Of a DNA stretch of 64,000 nucleotides, positions 1-13,800 are shown in pieces. The position numbers and the translations under genes were made by a program. Within the stretch, counting starts at the first letter, position 1, and each line of letters begins with the position of its first letter. Below the pieces are notes generated by a model. The model saw only the letters and a program-made list of their open reading frames with translations, was not told the origin of the DNA and made no database searches. Origin of the DNA: Astropecten irregularis (lineage: Eukaryota > Echinodermata > Asteroidea > Paxillosida > Astropectinidae). Location of the stretch: NCBI GenBank assembly GCA_963971285.1, contig OZ020246.1:20753217-20817216 (forward strand), in the 5' to 3' direction.

Positions 1-3
1 AGC

Positions 4-175
4 AAGTATGTGGATCAGTTTGCGGAAATACCATGTAATAATCGTTTATACTTTTGCACTTCTATATCGTTCGCACTTCTATATCGTTCGCACTTCTATA
101 TCGTTTGCACTTCTCGCAATTAGGTCTCAACGTTTCGACTAGCCTGCCCTTGTCCTCATCAGGAGACAGATGGAG
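4..175. repeat. Foldback element, partial, with hammerhead-like motif on minus strand
   Basis: Starts TATGTGGATCAGTTTGCGGA. Minus strand carries CTGATGAG, a stem, and CGAAACGTTGAGACC. The opposite arm is missing. Confidence 0.65.
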
Positions 176-274
176 CAACTCACTGACTTAGATTGCATAA
201 GAAGTCATTGCACCAAAAACAACTAGGTTGGCTACCTATTCATCAACCTAGTCCCCATAAACTATTGTACTCAC

Positions 275-3200
275 CACGGAACCCCAGCGCCTTCACAAAT
301 GCACTCCTCCGTCCAGCATTCCTTAGAGTCACCGTGCGGACGACTCGACGCTCCCCGAGGATTTGACCAATGTCAACGCCGTAGCAGCCGTGCTCCGTCT
401 CGTGGAGGTCTTCGACAATCAGCTTGCTGACGCCACCGTAGCCACTCAGAGGAATCTAAAAAGCAGCCAGATAATCAGGATGATGTTTAGGAAGGGTCTT
501 CGTTTGTTTCTTTTCTACGATTCTGGTTCATTTCAAAGGGTGAGCATGAGAAACTGGATTGAGCAGGACCTCTGAAAAATTGTTTTAGTGCTCTTTAAAG
601 CTAATTTCATACTTAGGTTTTTGTCAAAGAAATGTATATATCTGAGTTATGTCCAGTCCCATATGGTGCCCACTTTTTGAGAAAACAGTGAAAAACACTC
701 ACAGTATTAAAAAAAAAAAAAATCTATTCACAGGAGTTTTTGATCAATTGGTTTTGATTAATAACGGTATGTTTCTAACATCACCATCTTTATACCCTGT
801 AAGTTATAGGAAAATCTGTGAAGATTTCTGTTTCGGTATGCAACCAAAGTACATGTAGTACCTTTAATATCAACTGGACTCACCCAGCTCCTACGTCGGC
901 AGTGTTCCAAACTGTAGATTACCTAATATTTTGTTGCCATTCAGAAGCCACTGAACTAAAACACATGCCACTAAATCCCACAGATCATTTACACACCCAA
1001 CAAAAGTCACGCAGCAAACTTTGAAGGATAATTTTATCTTATTTGCAATCCATGTTTACCCAATGGGAGACTTTTGGGGAGTCGGTCTTGAGTCAACAGC
1101 GCACGCGCAAACAATGCTTGCGCAATTGTGAGCATGCGCGCGTTGTATTGCGCGTGCGTACGCTGTTGACTTGAAGACCGGTTCTCCAAAGTCTCCCATT
1201 GTTCCTGCTTTCTAGATTCCCTTTGAAACTCTTTGATGAAACAGCTAGCTTCCATTGGGATGTGCCAGACTTTTTTTTATTAAATAGCCATAGCCTACAG
1301 GAGAACATAAAAACAAAGCTTACTGTGTACTTGAAGTTACTCCCCTGTGGCTTGATATTGAGCTTAGCCTGGCTAGTAGCCACAGCCGTAGGAGAGAAGA
1401 GAATGTGGATTGGCAGGTCATCCAGAGGCTGAAGGGACACATACTGGCTGTCATCGGTGGACCACTCACCGGTCTTAAAAGAGCTCAGTAGCTGCAATCC
1501 AAAAACAAAGGCTTCTTTATAATGAAAGGGGTGGGTCATTGGATGAAAATATGAGGACAGCAAGAGAGACGAGTATGTATATCTCAATAAATATGAATAA
1601 GGTTTGAAGTTTTGCATGGTGGAGACACTAGGGAGAGTAAGGCTTGCGGAGACACCATCAAAAATCTCTTTTTAGAACACTCTCTCTCCTGAGGACGACT
1701 AGAGCACACTAGGCGGAAACGTCGAAAATCCACTCTCATTGGTCCTTTTCAGGACCACACATCTTTCTAAAAGAGATTTTGGACACATGGTGTCACCGCA
1801 AGCCTTACTCTCTCTAATAAATATGAAGATCAAATTAATTTCTTAAGTCATTGAAAAGTGGAAAAAAAGTCAAATTTACTGGAGCGGGATTTGAACCAGT
1901 GACCCCAACTATACCGTACCGGTACAGTACTCTGGTGGTCGCTGGTTCGAATCCCACTCCAATCAATTTTTCTTTATTCACTTTTCAATGACTCAATAAT
2001 AATCAGGTAAAACGTAGCAAAAAAATGAAATGAGAACCAGGGGTCGATTTCACCAAACTCATCGTAACTCACTATCAATCGTAGGACTTTTGATGCATTG
2101 AAGCCCTACGTGAGATATGCTCACTATGATGGGTTATCCTTCGTAACTCGAGTTATGATCGATCGTAGGGCTTCGTGAAATCAACCCCAGGATACATAAA
2201 AGGAGCATAAGAAAAAAAGGAATGTATAAATGATAAATATAAGGATGAATACGACTTGAAGCTATGCATGGTAATACCGTGTAATCTCTTCTTTGAGAGT
2301 GTGTGGTTCTGAGACGAACTGGCATCATTGTCTCTCGTATTGTCTCTCGACATTACAAACAGTGTGCTCTGTTCATCTTCAGGAGGGTGACTGGACATCC
2401 TGTTGGCCCTCCTGAAGATGAACAGAGCACATTGTTCGGAACTTCGAGAGATACAACCATCGGTTCTTCTCAGAACCACACACTCTCACAGAAGAGATTA
2501 CAAGAGAAGGATGAATATGGACGGAAACAGAGGAGAAGAGGATGTGGCTCGAGGAACTGAAAGGGAGCCAGATGGACCAGTTGGACCAATTTTTACCTGG
2601 AAGTCCACTTTGTTTCCAGAGAAGTAGAGCTTGAGTTTCAGGACCTCCGTCTTGCAGCAGCTACGAATTGTAAGCTTCTGTTGCCTAAAGGGAGGAGAAA
2701 CAACAAGAGCATTCAATTAGGATTAAAAAAAACTAAGACTTATGTTGGTAGAGAGAATATTATTTTTCTGTAATTTGGAAGAACATCAAGAAATTTAATG
2801 AGAATGATAAGAAGGAGTTTTAGAGGAGTACCTTTTAAGGACAGAGAGAGAAGTGAGAACATCAGGAAGGAGTTTGGGGATAAATGATATGAATGAGAAA
2901 GTGAGAGAGATCAGAATGAGATGGTATAATGGCCATGTGATGAGGATGGAAGAAGAAAAGCCTGCAAAATGTGCTCCGAGTGTTGAGATGACAGAGGAAA
3001 GAAGACCGAGAGGAACACCCCAGAAGAGATGGAAGGACAATGCCAAACAAGATCTAGAACGCTTCCATGTGAGACCAGATGACTCACAGGATGTTGAGAT
3101 AGAGTGAAGAAGACTGAGAGGAACACCCAAGAAGAGATGGAAGGACAATGTCAAACAAGATCTAGAGCAAGATTTGAAGCTTTGCATGGTGGAAGTAATA

Positions 3201-6200
3201 TAAGAAGGAGGTTTGCGGAGACACAATGTAGTTCTTTTCTAGAAGTGTGTGGTTCTGAAAAGAACCGGTAAGAAGTTGTCTCGACATTCTGGCCAGTGTA
3301 CTCAGGAGAGAGTGAGGACGGCCAGAGTACACTGGTCGGAACGTTGAGACAACTTCTCACCGGTTCTTTTAAGAACCACACACATCTAGAAAAGAGTAAC
3401 ATGGTGTCTCCGCAAACCTCCTTCTTAAGATCTGTGCCACAGCACTTCCATGTGAGACCAGATGACACGCAAGATAGGCAGGTTTTGAAAGGTGAGACAA
3501 AGGCGGTCGACCCTGCTAAGCAGGAAACCTGCCATTCAGGAGAAGAAGAAGAAGATGAAGATGAAATTGAAGAAGAAGACGAAGATAAAGATGTGTCAGG
3601 CTGAGGAGAGAGAAAGACAAGGATGAAGCACAATACAGACAGTCAGCAAAGGACAGACAGCAGTGAAGGGAGAATGTCTATAAAGCCTTTATATGAACCT
3701 CCTGGCATGAAGAGAATAAACTAATGAATAGATTTTTGCATCAGTATTCCAACCAGTTAAAACCCTATGAAAGGCTAACTCACAAGGCCCGACCGATGGG
3801 CACACCGCCCCAGGAGATGAAGTGCCTGTTGACCAGGAAGTTGGGCTTTGCGGTGACGAGGGATTTCTCCACTGCCTCCCCACGAAGAGTCACCTCGTAA
3901 GATGGACCGTCAGGTCTAGCACACATCGTCAACTGCCTGCAAAGACAAAGGATATGACTTTCTTTTAACACTTCATTATCAAAAGGATTTTTTTGTTTTT
4001 AATGGCATACTGAGTGGAGGAAAAATTGTAGATTTTCGGGGATAGGTACTAGTACGGCAGCACAACGGTTAAACATTGCTAAAAACGGTAGTACATCGTT
4101 AGTTCATCAGCAGGACTACGGTATAACATCGGTACCAGTACGGCACTCATTGAGGCCACTAGAGAGCTTCAGATCCAATGCGGGACGGTACCGGTGCTCT
4201 ACCGATCTTAAGGAAGCCATACCGGAGTACTGCCAATGTACTACCGCGGTATACCGTTGCCATTCCGTTGCTTGCTCTGGTAGCGCATCGGCATTTTTTA
4301 ACATGTTTAAGAATGCTAACTGCCGCCTGCCGTTGCTTATTTTGTCTCCGATGTACTACCGATGTACTACCGATGAACTACCGATGTTCTTGCATTCTTA
4401 GTGATGCTAAATCGTTGAGCTGCCCTACTAGAACCGATCCCCGAACACAAGTGTGGATTCTGATGGATTCTGGTATTGCTTTGAAAAGGTAATTTCATAC
4501 AGATTTGACAAGTCTCCAAAGTAGAAAAGATGAACAACTGACCCTGTGTCAGAGGATGGAACCTTCTTGGGCGAGTACTTGATGAGGACGTCCACCTCCT
4601 GACTAGGAGCAAGCAGGATGGTGCGTGGAACGATGCTGAACAGATCTCCCGACGACACCACCGTCAGTTCCATGTCCAGGTGAATGGTACCGGTGTTCTT
4701 CAGGGGCAGCATGCAGCTGGTGTGCTCCCCTTGCTTGGACCGCAGACTGATCTCCTTCTGTAAAGGGTTCGGAAATTGTATAGAGTTGTCTTGAATACCA
4801 AAAGCTTCTCTGGGTGGAAAATCAGAAATCAATGGCATCTTCATCATTTGTTAGGAATTCTTATAAAGATTTTGGGATTTTCAGACAATGGATTTCAAAG
4901 GATTTACTTGATAGAGTTTTTTTTCAGGTGTAGATATGTGGATCATTTCTTGTAAGGTCTCAACGTTTCGACTAGCCTGCTCTAGTCCTCACAAGGAGAC
5001 CCTGACCCTAATGAGTCTCCTGATGAGGACTAGAGCAGGCTAGTCGAAACAAAATAGAAACGATTCTTACATGGTGTTTCCGCAAACCGATCCACATACT
5101 AACTTGAAGTTTTGTGATCAACAAGGTGAATAAAAGAAATGTACCGTTAACGATCGTGGGGTGTTCAGCTTGGCCAATCCGACAGTCGCTCGCACAGCCA
5201 CACTGGTAATGGGCTTGCCCCCATCAGGAACGTCCAGCCACACCTCCAGCTTGGCTAGGACTTGCTCAGGAGCAGAGGAGCCTCCGCCGCCTAAGGAGTT
5301 AGGGGAGGAAGCCTTGTCTCGTGGGGCCGCACGGAAGTGCACCCAGAGCGGGGCCGTGTCATTCTGGCTCTCTAAGGTCAAGTGGGTGGGTAGGTTCAGG
5401 CCCGAGGCAACAGACCCATCTGGGCAGGACCTGGTATCTCCAGAGTGCAGGAAGAAAGAGTGCCAGGCTGTAGAATTCTGTTGTAGGGGCAGGGAAGAGA
5501 CACAATCTGGTAATAATTTCATTCTGAAAAAGCTACAGCAAATATTCTGCATTATCAGTCTCAGGACTGAGACTGGTAACCCGTGTTTGCTTTTTAAAAG
5601 TCCACAGATTGTAAAAAACATTGTCCGATCTATATTGGCATCATATGCAGACGGCAAAGGTTTTTTATTTTATGAAAAAGTGTGAGATATTAAATGAAAA
5701 ACTGCAAAAGAAAATTCCCAAAGCCTCTTGCCCAAGGATGCAAGCACCACAAACCAATGGCTGGATACGAACCCATAATCTGTAAATTGGCCACAAGATT
5801 TTGAGTGCGACACATAACACCACTATTAAAGGTCACAGCACCCCAGTGGGTTATACCTTATTTGAAAGCCAATAATCGTGTGATATTTATGCACATTTTA
5901 GTTTTTCCTTTTCAATCTGTGTTAAATCCTAAAATTTGGCCACAAATGTCATCCGACCATTTGACCACAAACATGGGAGAGACTGGACTGACCGTTTTGA
6001 TGAGCAGCCGCAGTGGGACCGTTGACAAGCCCTTGTTGACCAGATAGAGTGGTGCCGATCTCTCCTTGCCATAGCTCAGCACTCCGAGGTCCAAGGTACC
6101 ATTCTGAGCTCCTTTGATCTGAATGAGCAATGAATATAGAAGGGTACAGAAATATTACAAGCCACGAGAAGAATGCTCCGAAGTGTTGAATGGTGTCACC

Positions 6201-7890
6201 ACAAACTATTCCTGTCATGTACCTTCACCAGCCTAAACCCTTATCAGATTCCATCCACTTCTATAATGGAGTATAAAATCATCAAATAACCACAAGAGAA
6301 ACTGACTGGATTCATTTCTTTAAGTTATAGAAAAGTGAAAAAAAAAACTGGAGCAGGACTCAAACAAGCGACCTCCGGAACATCGCACTGACGACCCCAT
6401 CAAATGAGCCGCCAAGCCCCACATTGGCGGTGTCCCCAACAGTCGATCATCCCTGTTCGTCTGGCAGTCCGAGGCCATGAAACCAACCACATACCGCTAT
6501 TAAAACCATTCCAGTCCCGCCTCAGTCAAAAATTTAAAAGCTCACATAACCTCTACTTTAAAACAAATTTAGACAAAAATCTAAACTTACCCCAATATTT
6601 GGCTTCTCTGCCCTGGCCAGGATAGTGACCGGCACTCCTTGGTTGAGATAGGCCACCTCTCCCTCGGCCACCACAGGACTGCAACTGACCAGCACCTGGG
6701 CCACGTAGATGCCCGGCTGGTGGGGCACGAATACCACCTTGACCTCCTCGGTGTTGTGGGGGCTGATGATGGTGCGGCGCTTGACGAGGAATGATGAAAG
6801 GCTGTGAGGGGGCAGCTGCTGATGGACAAAGAATCAGAGAGTCCGTTACAGCAAAAGGTCATGCCTAATTAAAAAAAAATTGAGACCATAGGATTAATGA
6901 AACGGAGACTCAGGCTCAGGCTCCAGCTCTGTCATCCATATGCTGAAAATATAGGTTGTGGTTTTCCATTTTAGCTGAAACTCTGTTTTCCTTTTCGAAC
7001 CAGAGAATCGACTTCAGAACCGAAGTCAAAAGCCTCTATTTTGATACCCGTTTTTTTTTTAGAATGGATTCACGAAATGGAGCCTGAGCCTGGGCCTCCA
7101 TTTCGTAAACGACCATAGCCTAAAGCAAAGAGGTTATCTGATAAAATATGGGCGGGTATCCAGTCAAAGGTAAGTTGTATATCATGTCAAATATTTGCAG
7201 GTTAGCAGTGTAAACCAAGGATCATACCACGTAATGCATTGGTTGGTAACCAGTATAAAGCAGGATGCAAACCACATAAAATATTGGCTCGTTACATGCA
7301 ATGGGAGACTTTGGAGAATCTGTCTGAGTCAACAGCGCACGCGCAACCCATGCTTGCGCAATTATGAGCATGCGCGCGTTGTTTTGCGCGTGCTTACGTG
7401 TGCGCTGTTGACCTGAAGACCGGTTCTCCACAGTCTCTAATTGCAGCTATAAAGCAAAACATTTCTCTCCTTTTAATAGCAAAGGGGTGGATTTCACAAA
7501 TTACTGAGATCAAAATAAAATCTGGATCTGGATCATAATTACTATAAAGCAAAAGTCTGCCATCATAATAACAATCATCGTCATGATGCACACAGCTCAT
7601 CTTAGATTGATCTTAGCATTTGGTAAAATCCAGCTCAGAACAACGATTTTGTCTGCAAGCTTGATGATATCACGTCCAAGTGCTGAGAGTAGGACCTAGG
7701 CATACCTCTTCCCCGTTGACACTGACGGAGGCCACCTCCAGGTGACACTGCAGCCAGCGGGGTCCTGGATTCTGCAAGGGCAGCAGGGCGTGTCTGGCTA
7801 TGCCCAGGCAGCACACGCCCTTGATGTTGACGGAGCTGACCACGACGGGATTGATGCCATGAGAGCTTAACCTTGTTGGCTGCGGGGGTC
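275..7890 (-). CDS. CEP192: CEP192 exons 12-20: SPD-2/ASH beta-sandwich region
   Basis: Nine short exons encode the immunoglobulin-like ASH/MSP modules typical of SPD-2 proteins. Exon 12 (7890-7706) carries the conserved CCLGIA block; exon 13 the segment with ISPHNTEEVKVVFVPHQPG; exon 14 LDLGVLSYGKE; exon 15 NSTAWHSFF through TVGLAKLNTPRSLT; exon 16 LPLKNTGTIHLDMEL; exon 17 PSYEVTLRGE and SWGGVPIGRA; exon 18 QKLTIRSCCKTEV; exon 19 PLDDLPIHILFSP; exon 20 IPLSGYGG and RNAGRRSAFVKALGF. Their order is the same as in human CEP192. Exon 15 must start at 5477, after a pyrimidine-rich acceptor: the upstream AG at 5524 would bring in a stop. The remaining C-terminal modules lie outside the window. Confidence 0.93.
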
Positions 7891-10800
7891 CTTAAAACGA
7901 CAAACAGCATGGGATATTTTCACAAATTTGTACAAATCTAATGCTATGGTATCACAAACCAGTTGGGAGACTGTTTTATAGTGGGCCATGGGTTTTGTAC
8001 AGACAGGCTGTTCACCTTGGGTACCATATGTCCCCTCATGTGAACTTAGTTTCACCCATTACACCAATGCAAACCTTCCTTGCTTTCAGCAGAACTATAA
8101 ATTGACTTCAAGTACATTGGGATGATGACAATAAAATAATGTGCAAAATGAATACACAGTGCCTGAAGCTTGCTTGCTTGGAGCAAAGCACACTACAGGA
8201 GTTTGAAAAAGGCGTGAACAAGAAATTGTTATTTGATGAGCTTTATTTGATACTCACCGTGACCTTGTGCAGTTCCAGGTCTCGACATGGCTGTCACTGG
8301 ATATGCCGGAAGACCAGCTCCTTGGAGGTTGGGTAGCCCTGCATAGCTGGACACAGTTAAACTAGTCAGGCCAGACATGCTTGGGGGAGCCGTATGAGCC
8401 ACCTGCTGTGGCATGACGGGCATGGTGGCAGAAGTGGGATAAGGTGGGTAGGAGGCCATGCCACTCTCCAAGCGAGAGCCCTGGCTGTGCATGGAGACCC
8501 GGTCCAGCATTGGACCAAGGTTATGAGTGCTCGAGAGGATGGGATGGGCTGCGGCGATGGTGTTCGTAGGGTAAGGAGGATTGAGACTCGGCAGCTGGTT
8601 GAGGGTCGAGGTGGCAACATTTTCAGCAGTGTTGATGGTCAGTGCTTGGGCAAGGCCCAGGGTTGATGTTTGAGGACCCAAGTCCACTGCGGATGGACTG
8701 ATCAGTGGAGGGGCCAAAGCTGCACCCCGCTGGACCGCATCAAGGCTTCTCATGAGCTGACCGCTGATATATGAAGGGGCAACGGATAAAGCGTTTGGTG
8801 GCCTTGAGGTTGTCACTGCCTGCTCATTTAGATACTGCTTCAGCAGGGCATCAGTGAGAAGGCTCTGGCTGGTAAGAAGAGTTGGAGTGGTGGATGACAT
8901 ACCAGACGACACGTGAGGTCCGCTGGGGAAGGCCTGAAAGGATGTTATGGGTGGCCCAAGGGACAGTGAAGTCGAGGGTGCCGATGATTTGACTGGCAAT
9001 GATTTTCTTGTGTCATCCTCGCTTGTCTGTGTTGCCGTCTCGCTCAAGCTACTACTGGCTGAGCAAGGGGACAAGGATGACTTCTTGGCCATTGGTGATG
9101 TCCTTGGAGATGCAGAGCGCCCTCTGTCCATTCCTGGGGAAAGACGAATGTCTCGGTCTGGCTTGAGATTTTTCCTGCTTCGTCCATGGTCATTTGTTTT
9201 CACCTTAGAATTCTCTGCTTGTTTGGTAGATTGAGCCGGAGCTGTTTTTGCTGCCGTTTGGTGAGTTCTCTGGTTATCCAAGCCATTTCTAGAATTGAAA
9301 TCCGCAGTCTTGGCGTTTGCTTGATCTAGATTATCCCCTTCATGATTCCAATTCTTCTTGCTCATGTGCAGGTTTGACTTGTGGTCATTCCATGACTGTC
9401 GTTTCCTTGGAGAACCATCATCATCCTCTTCATCAGATGAGTAATTTCGTCTGTGTGCATTGTCTCTCATTAGAACCTTTTTGTCATGTCTACCATCTCT
9501 ACGTGAACCATGGAGAGTCCTTCCTGGACTCTGTGAATCCACTAAATCACTTCTGGTAAAACCAGCTGTCTGTGTCCCTTTGAAAACTGAGGCCTCTCTG
9601 TTGTTTGGGGATCTGGGAGGCCGTTGCTTGTTGTCAGCCTCTTGGAATGTGTCCGATGATGATGTCAACAAATCTTCGTGGTTTTCTGCTTCTGGTTTCC
9701 TATTTCTAGCCAACATTTCAGATGAACTTCTTTGAGATCCTAATGGCCTATCTCTGGATTTGCTGTTCTTTGGAGAGAGCCTAACCTGAGAGTCCTCCGT
9801 TCTTCTGCCTGTTCTATATTTCAGATCTCTTTGATTATCCGAAGACAACCTGTAATCAATCTCTAAAGTATCCTCTCGGCTAGTTTCAGGCTTCATTTTG
9901 GCCTGTCCAATGTCTTGGGGAGTTCTCCCTGACAATCTAGGAGAGCCCAGCAAAGTGTCACTGTCCCCGGAACTTTCATGCCCAGTTCTATTAACTTCTC
10001 CCTCCTGAGCTCTCTCCATCATTTGGACACGCTCAGCGTGAACCTTCATGCGCGAATCAAAGGACATTTCCAGACCTACAATCTCTTTCATAACACTATT
10101 CTCAAAAGTAAATCGTCGAGGGTCTTCCATGTCTGGCTTTGGAGCCGTACCCGACATCTTAGGGCTACGAGATGGTTGCTTGGAGTACTTCTCTTTTTCC
10201 TCTGGTAAACTGTCTCTGACCTTCTCACTGTGAGCTGAATTGAAGGAATCTCTAGATGCACTTCTTGATCTGTGGCTCTTATATTCCTCAGCCTCCATGT
10301 CCTGAGCTTGCATAGATTTATAGCCTACCGGATGCGTGGATACAACCTCATCCTGCCTGGATTTTTGAGGTTCAGAATTAGTCCCTGATGGCTGAATTCT
10401 GCGACCATGGTCCTCGGACCCTGGACGTCCTTCTGAAACAGTTTTGCTTGACAATGATTTCTGGACTCTTGCTAAATAATTTGGTTCGTGCATTATTGGT
10501 TCAGGAGTATCAGGGTACCTGTTTTTCTGTATTTTGGGAAAAGTTTGTGCTTGTTTTGGAAAAGTATCTTCAGGATGTACATCAACTGGCTTAAGCCTCT
10601 TTTCTGTTTGTTTCCTGCCAGGTTGAAGCGCTGCACCGCTGTCTAGCTTCCTGTTTTTGTTAGACAAAGCAACGATCATGGCAGCTAGCTCCTCTGGTTT
10701 GGTGCAGCTAGAGGCACTGATGATAGCGGCGGCGATTGAAGATGTAGCGATGGGCGGTGTCCTGGTGCCGTCCGGTTCACTTTCATCCCTCAGGTGTAGG

Positions 10801-13800
10801 ACCTGTCGAGGAGGCTCCGGCTTTCCTTTCTGAAACGGCTGCTCCTTTAGTCCGGGGTTTGGCAGAGAGCTTCTAGGAGAGATCTGACTAGCATTTGGTG
10901 TTTCCGCAATTGTTTCATCCCCGACATCCCCCCTGACCTTCAAGAATCTGGACACACCGCCTGAGTCGTCATCCACACTCTCATCTCCGTCTGCCAAGTA
11001 CAAGTCTCCTAGATCTAGGGAAGCCATCCGTGGGTTGTCTGAATCGCTCCGGGGTAGCTTTCCCCGTCCTGACTGCCAGTCCCCAGAGGAGGAACCCTCT
11101 GGGTTGGCACCTCTGAAGTAAAGGCTTGCCATCGGCAGGGAGTCCCGGCCAGGTGTGTACTCGTCCAGTTCAGCAAATGATGAAGAGCTATCCTCGGCAA
11201 ACTGAGAAACCCCCTGTGAAGCAGCTTCATTTCTTGTCCTGTACAGGGTATGCTTGTCTGCAATAAAACAGGACAAGAAAAGGAACATATGAAACATCGA
11301 ATATGTACTTTTAATACCAAACTAGGCTTCAAAATGGAAATTTAAGGATGGTTCTCCAACCATAAACACCCTCTTCTGTACCTTCTGTGTCAGATCCCAC
11401 GCCGGCAAACCTGATGCTCTCGCCAAGGTCCTCCAGCCCCAGGAAGCCTTGGGCTCGAGTTGCTTCACCCTCCTGCTCCTCGGAGACTAGACTCAGCCTG
11501 GACATCTCAATCAGGGCGAATGGTTCTTTGCCTTCCGGTGTCTTGATACGTCCTGTGCCAAAGCTCGGCTGGAAATGTCAAAAGTCAAGAGATGCCAACA
11601 TTGAAATCCAAATGAATAGTAGTATTTGACATGCAGTTGAGGTCACGGGCTAGCTACCCTCCCTAAAACCAATACTCGTTTATGATGTGTTATTAAGCAC
11701 AATTTTCAGACGCTCCGGTATCGACAAAACTTACAATTTCTGCATGTATCAATTTATAAACTCAGGTTATTAGACAATTTACAATCACCAGTCTAAGCTT
11801 GGGCAGTTTTCATGAATTTATTATACAATGTATAGAGTCATACACCGTGAGTGGTCTAGTCGATAGTTTTCATACCAATCTATAGTTGTTTTCTGAATGA
11901 TTCTGGTTATGACATGAGGATAGAAATCTTATAAAATATGCATTTTATTAGCAAGAATTTTAATAATTCAATAGCTTTGAAACAACATGCCTCAACAGTG
12001 AAGTAATTTTTTCACCCGATGCAACACTGTATTCATGAACATTAGTATGCAATTATGCTACGATTAAATACAATGATTTGAAACACTGTTGTAACGAATA
12101 TTGCCTGTTACAATGGGAATTCGGTATAGCGTTTTTACCATAGAGCTATATTAAAATTAGAGCGCTAGCTCCGCGTTCTCCGTGCATAGACAATTTGAAC
12201 CTGTTCTGGGCGCAGTCATTTTGAATTTGAGTGCGTGTCTGTGGAACAAGAACACTTTGACTGGAATACCATTCGAAGGGTGTACTCTATATGCAACGCT
12301 CAAGTATGCGCGAACGGTACCGGTAGCGCGTCTTGATGACGCTTGCAATCATTGCGTAACTGAAGTGCAGAGCGTGTGTGTGCAGGGTCATAAATGAAAC
12401 GCGCATTTACCAAAGGTGCGTCGGACTTTGGGCGTATTTGGCTTCGATAACGCACCTGTATAGAACACAACGCAGGTATACAAATGAACATACAAAAAAC
12501 GTACAAAATTGTGGGCTTTCCATAGGTTTGTGCACAAACATGGATGCGCCCAGCAGGCATCACTTTTTACACAGAGCTAGCGCTCTAGTAATTTTAATAT
12601 AGCTCTATTGTTTTTACACAACAATGCTTTTGTACACAAAATCTGGGAGCCGAGGATGATGTTCGGTATAATAAATTTGTTCATACTTCATAGCGGTGTT
12701 CGTGACTTCGTTATAACAGTATTACATTGTTGTGAGTAGCACAAATCCAATAAAGATCACTTCCATTACTTCCGTTTGGCGTCAATGTCACAAATCACAA
12801 TTAGGCTTTCTTTAAAAGCAATTACGGTAAGTCAGGTTCTTATTAAAGTGTCAATGTCACAATTAGGCCATCTTTAATCTAACAACGCAATTAAGTCATT
12901 CACTCCCCTGACAAGCAAAAGGCATGAAGGTCAAATGAAAGGGTAGAAATAATAACTTTTTTCTCCATTTCATGGAGCTGCTAAGCACACAAATTTGCTT
13001 TGCACAAAAATGTCTTGCCCAATAAAACAAACCATCGTTAAAAAAATTCATTTGATATTCATGGTTTTGATATTCATGGTCAGTGAACAACAGCCAAAGA
13101 ACAATCACAAGCGATAGGGGCCTACAAAACACATGGAAATTCAGTTGTTAACCCTGTTTTTATTAAGGCAGAAATGTCATGCTTAGCATCTATTTTTGTG
13201 CTAAGCAGCGCCGTGAAATTGGCCCCAGATTTTAATAACAGTAGCGGGTCTAATTAGCTCCTTGAATGACAGCACAAACACTCTCCCTGTAAACTTAATA
13301 AGCAACTTATGGACATATACATGATAGCTGGGCTTTTGAGACACTTTTGTTTTTAATACAGTGCTGCCAATGGGTAGTTAAAACACCAGAGGTTATATAA
13401 TGCACAGGCAGTTGTCAAATGGCAGTCTTTGAGAGCAGTCCGTTATAAAGCTTAAGACAGCTCTCACTGCAAGCGTACAAATCAGGGCACACTGCAACTG
13501 AGTTAATGGCAGATTAGTCCCTCATCAGGGAGATGCTGCTTTAATACCATGGAGAACAACAAGACTTCTTCTTTCGATGAGATATTTGAGACTGAAGACC
13601 AAATGTCTTTCATTGATCTTTTTATATTCATTGGTACCACCATTCTGTTCCTCTTCGGTGTGTCAGGTAACTGCCTCATCATCACAGTCTACTGGAAGAA
13701 GAGGCGCAAGACCAGCACCAACCTTCTTATCATGGCTCTCGCCTGGGCTGATCTTGCTGTCTGTATGGTGACGATCTTAGTGCCTGTCGTTATTAACAGC

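Noticed and set aside
1880..1962. Functional tRNA gene
   Set aside because: Only T-arm-like segments with B boxes; no acceptor stem, D arm or anticodon arm could be folded.
5478..5523. Longer version of CEP192 exon 15 starting at 5523
   Set aside because: The acceptor there puts the preceding exon into a frame with a stop. The acceptor before 5477 joins in phase and matches the family.
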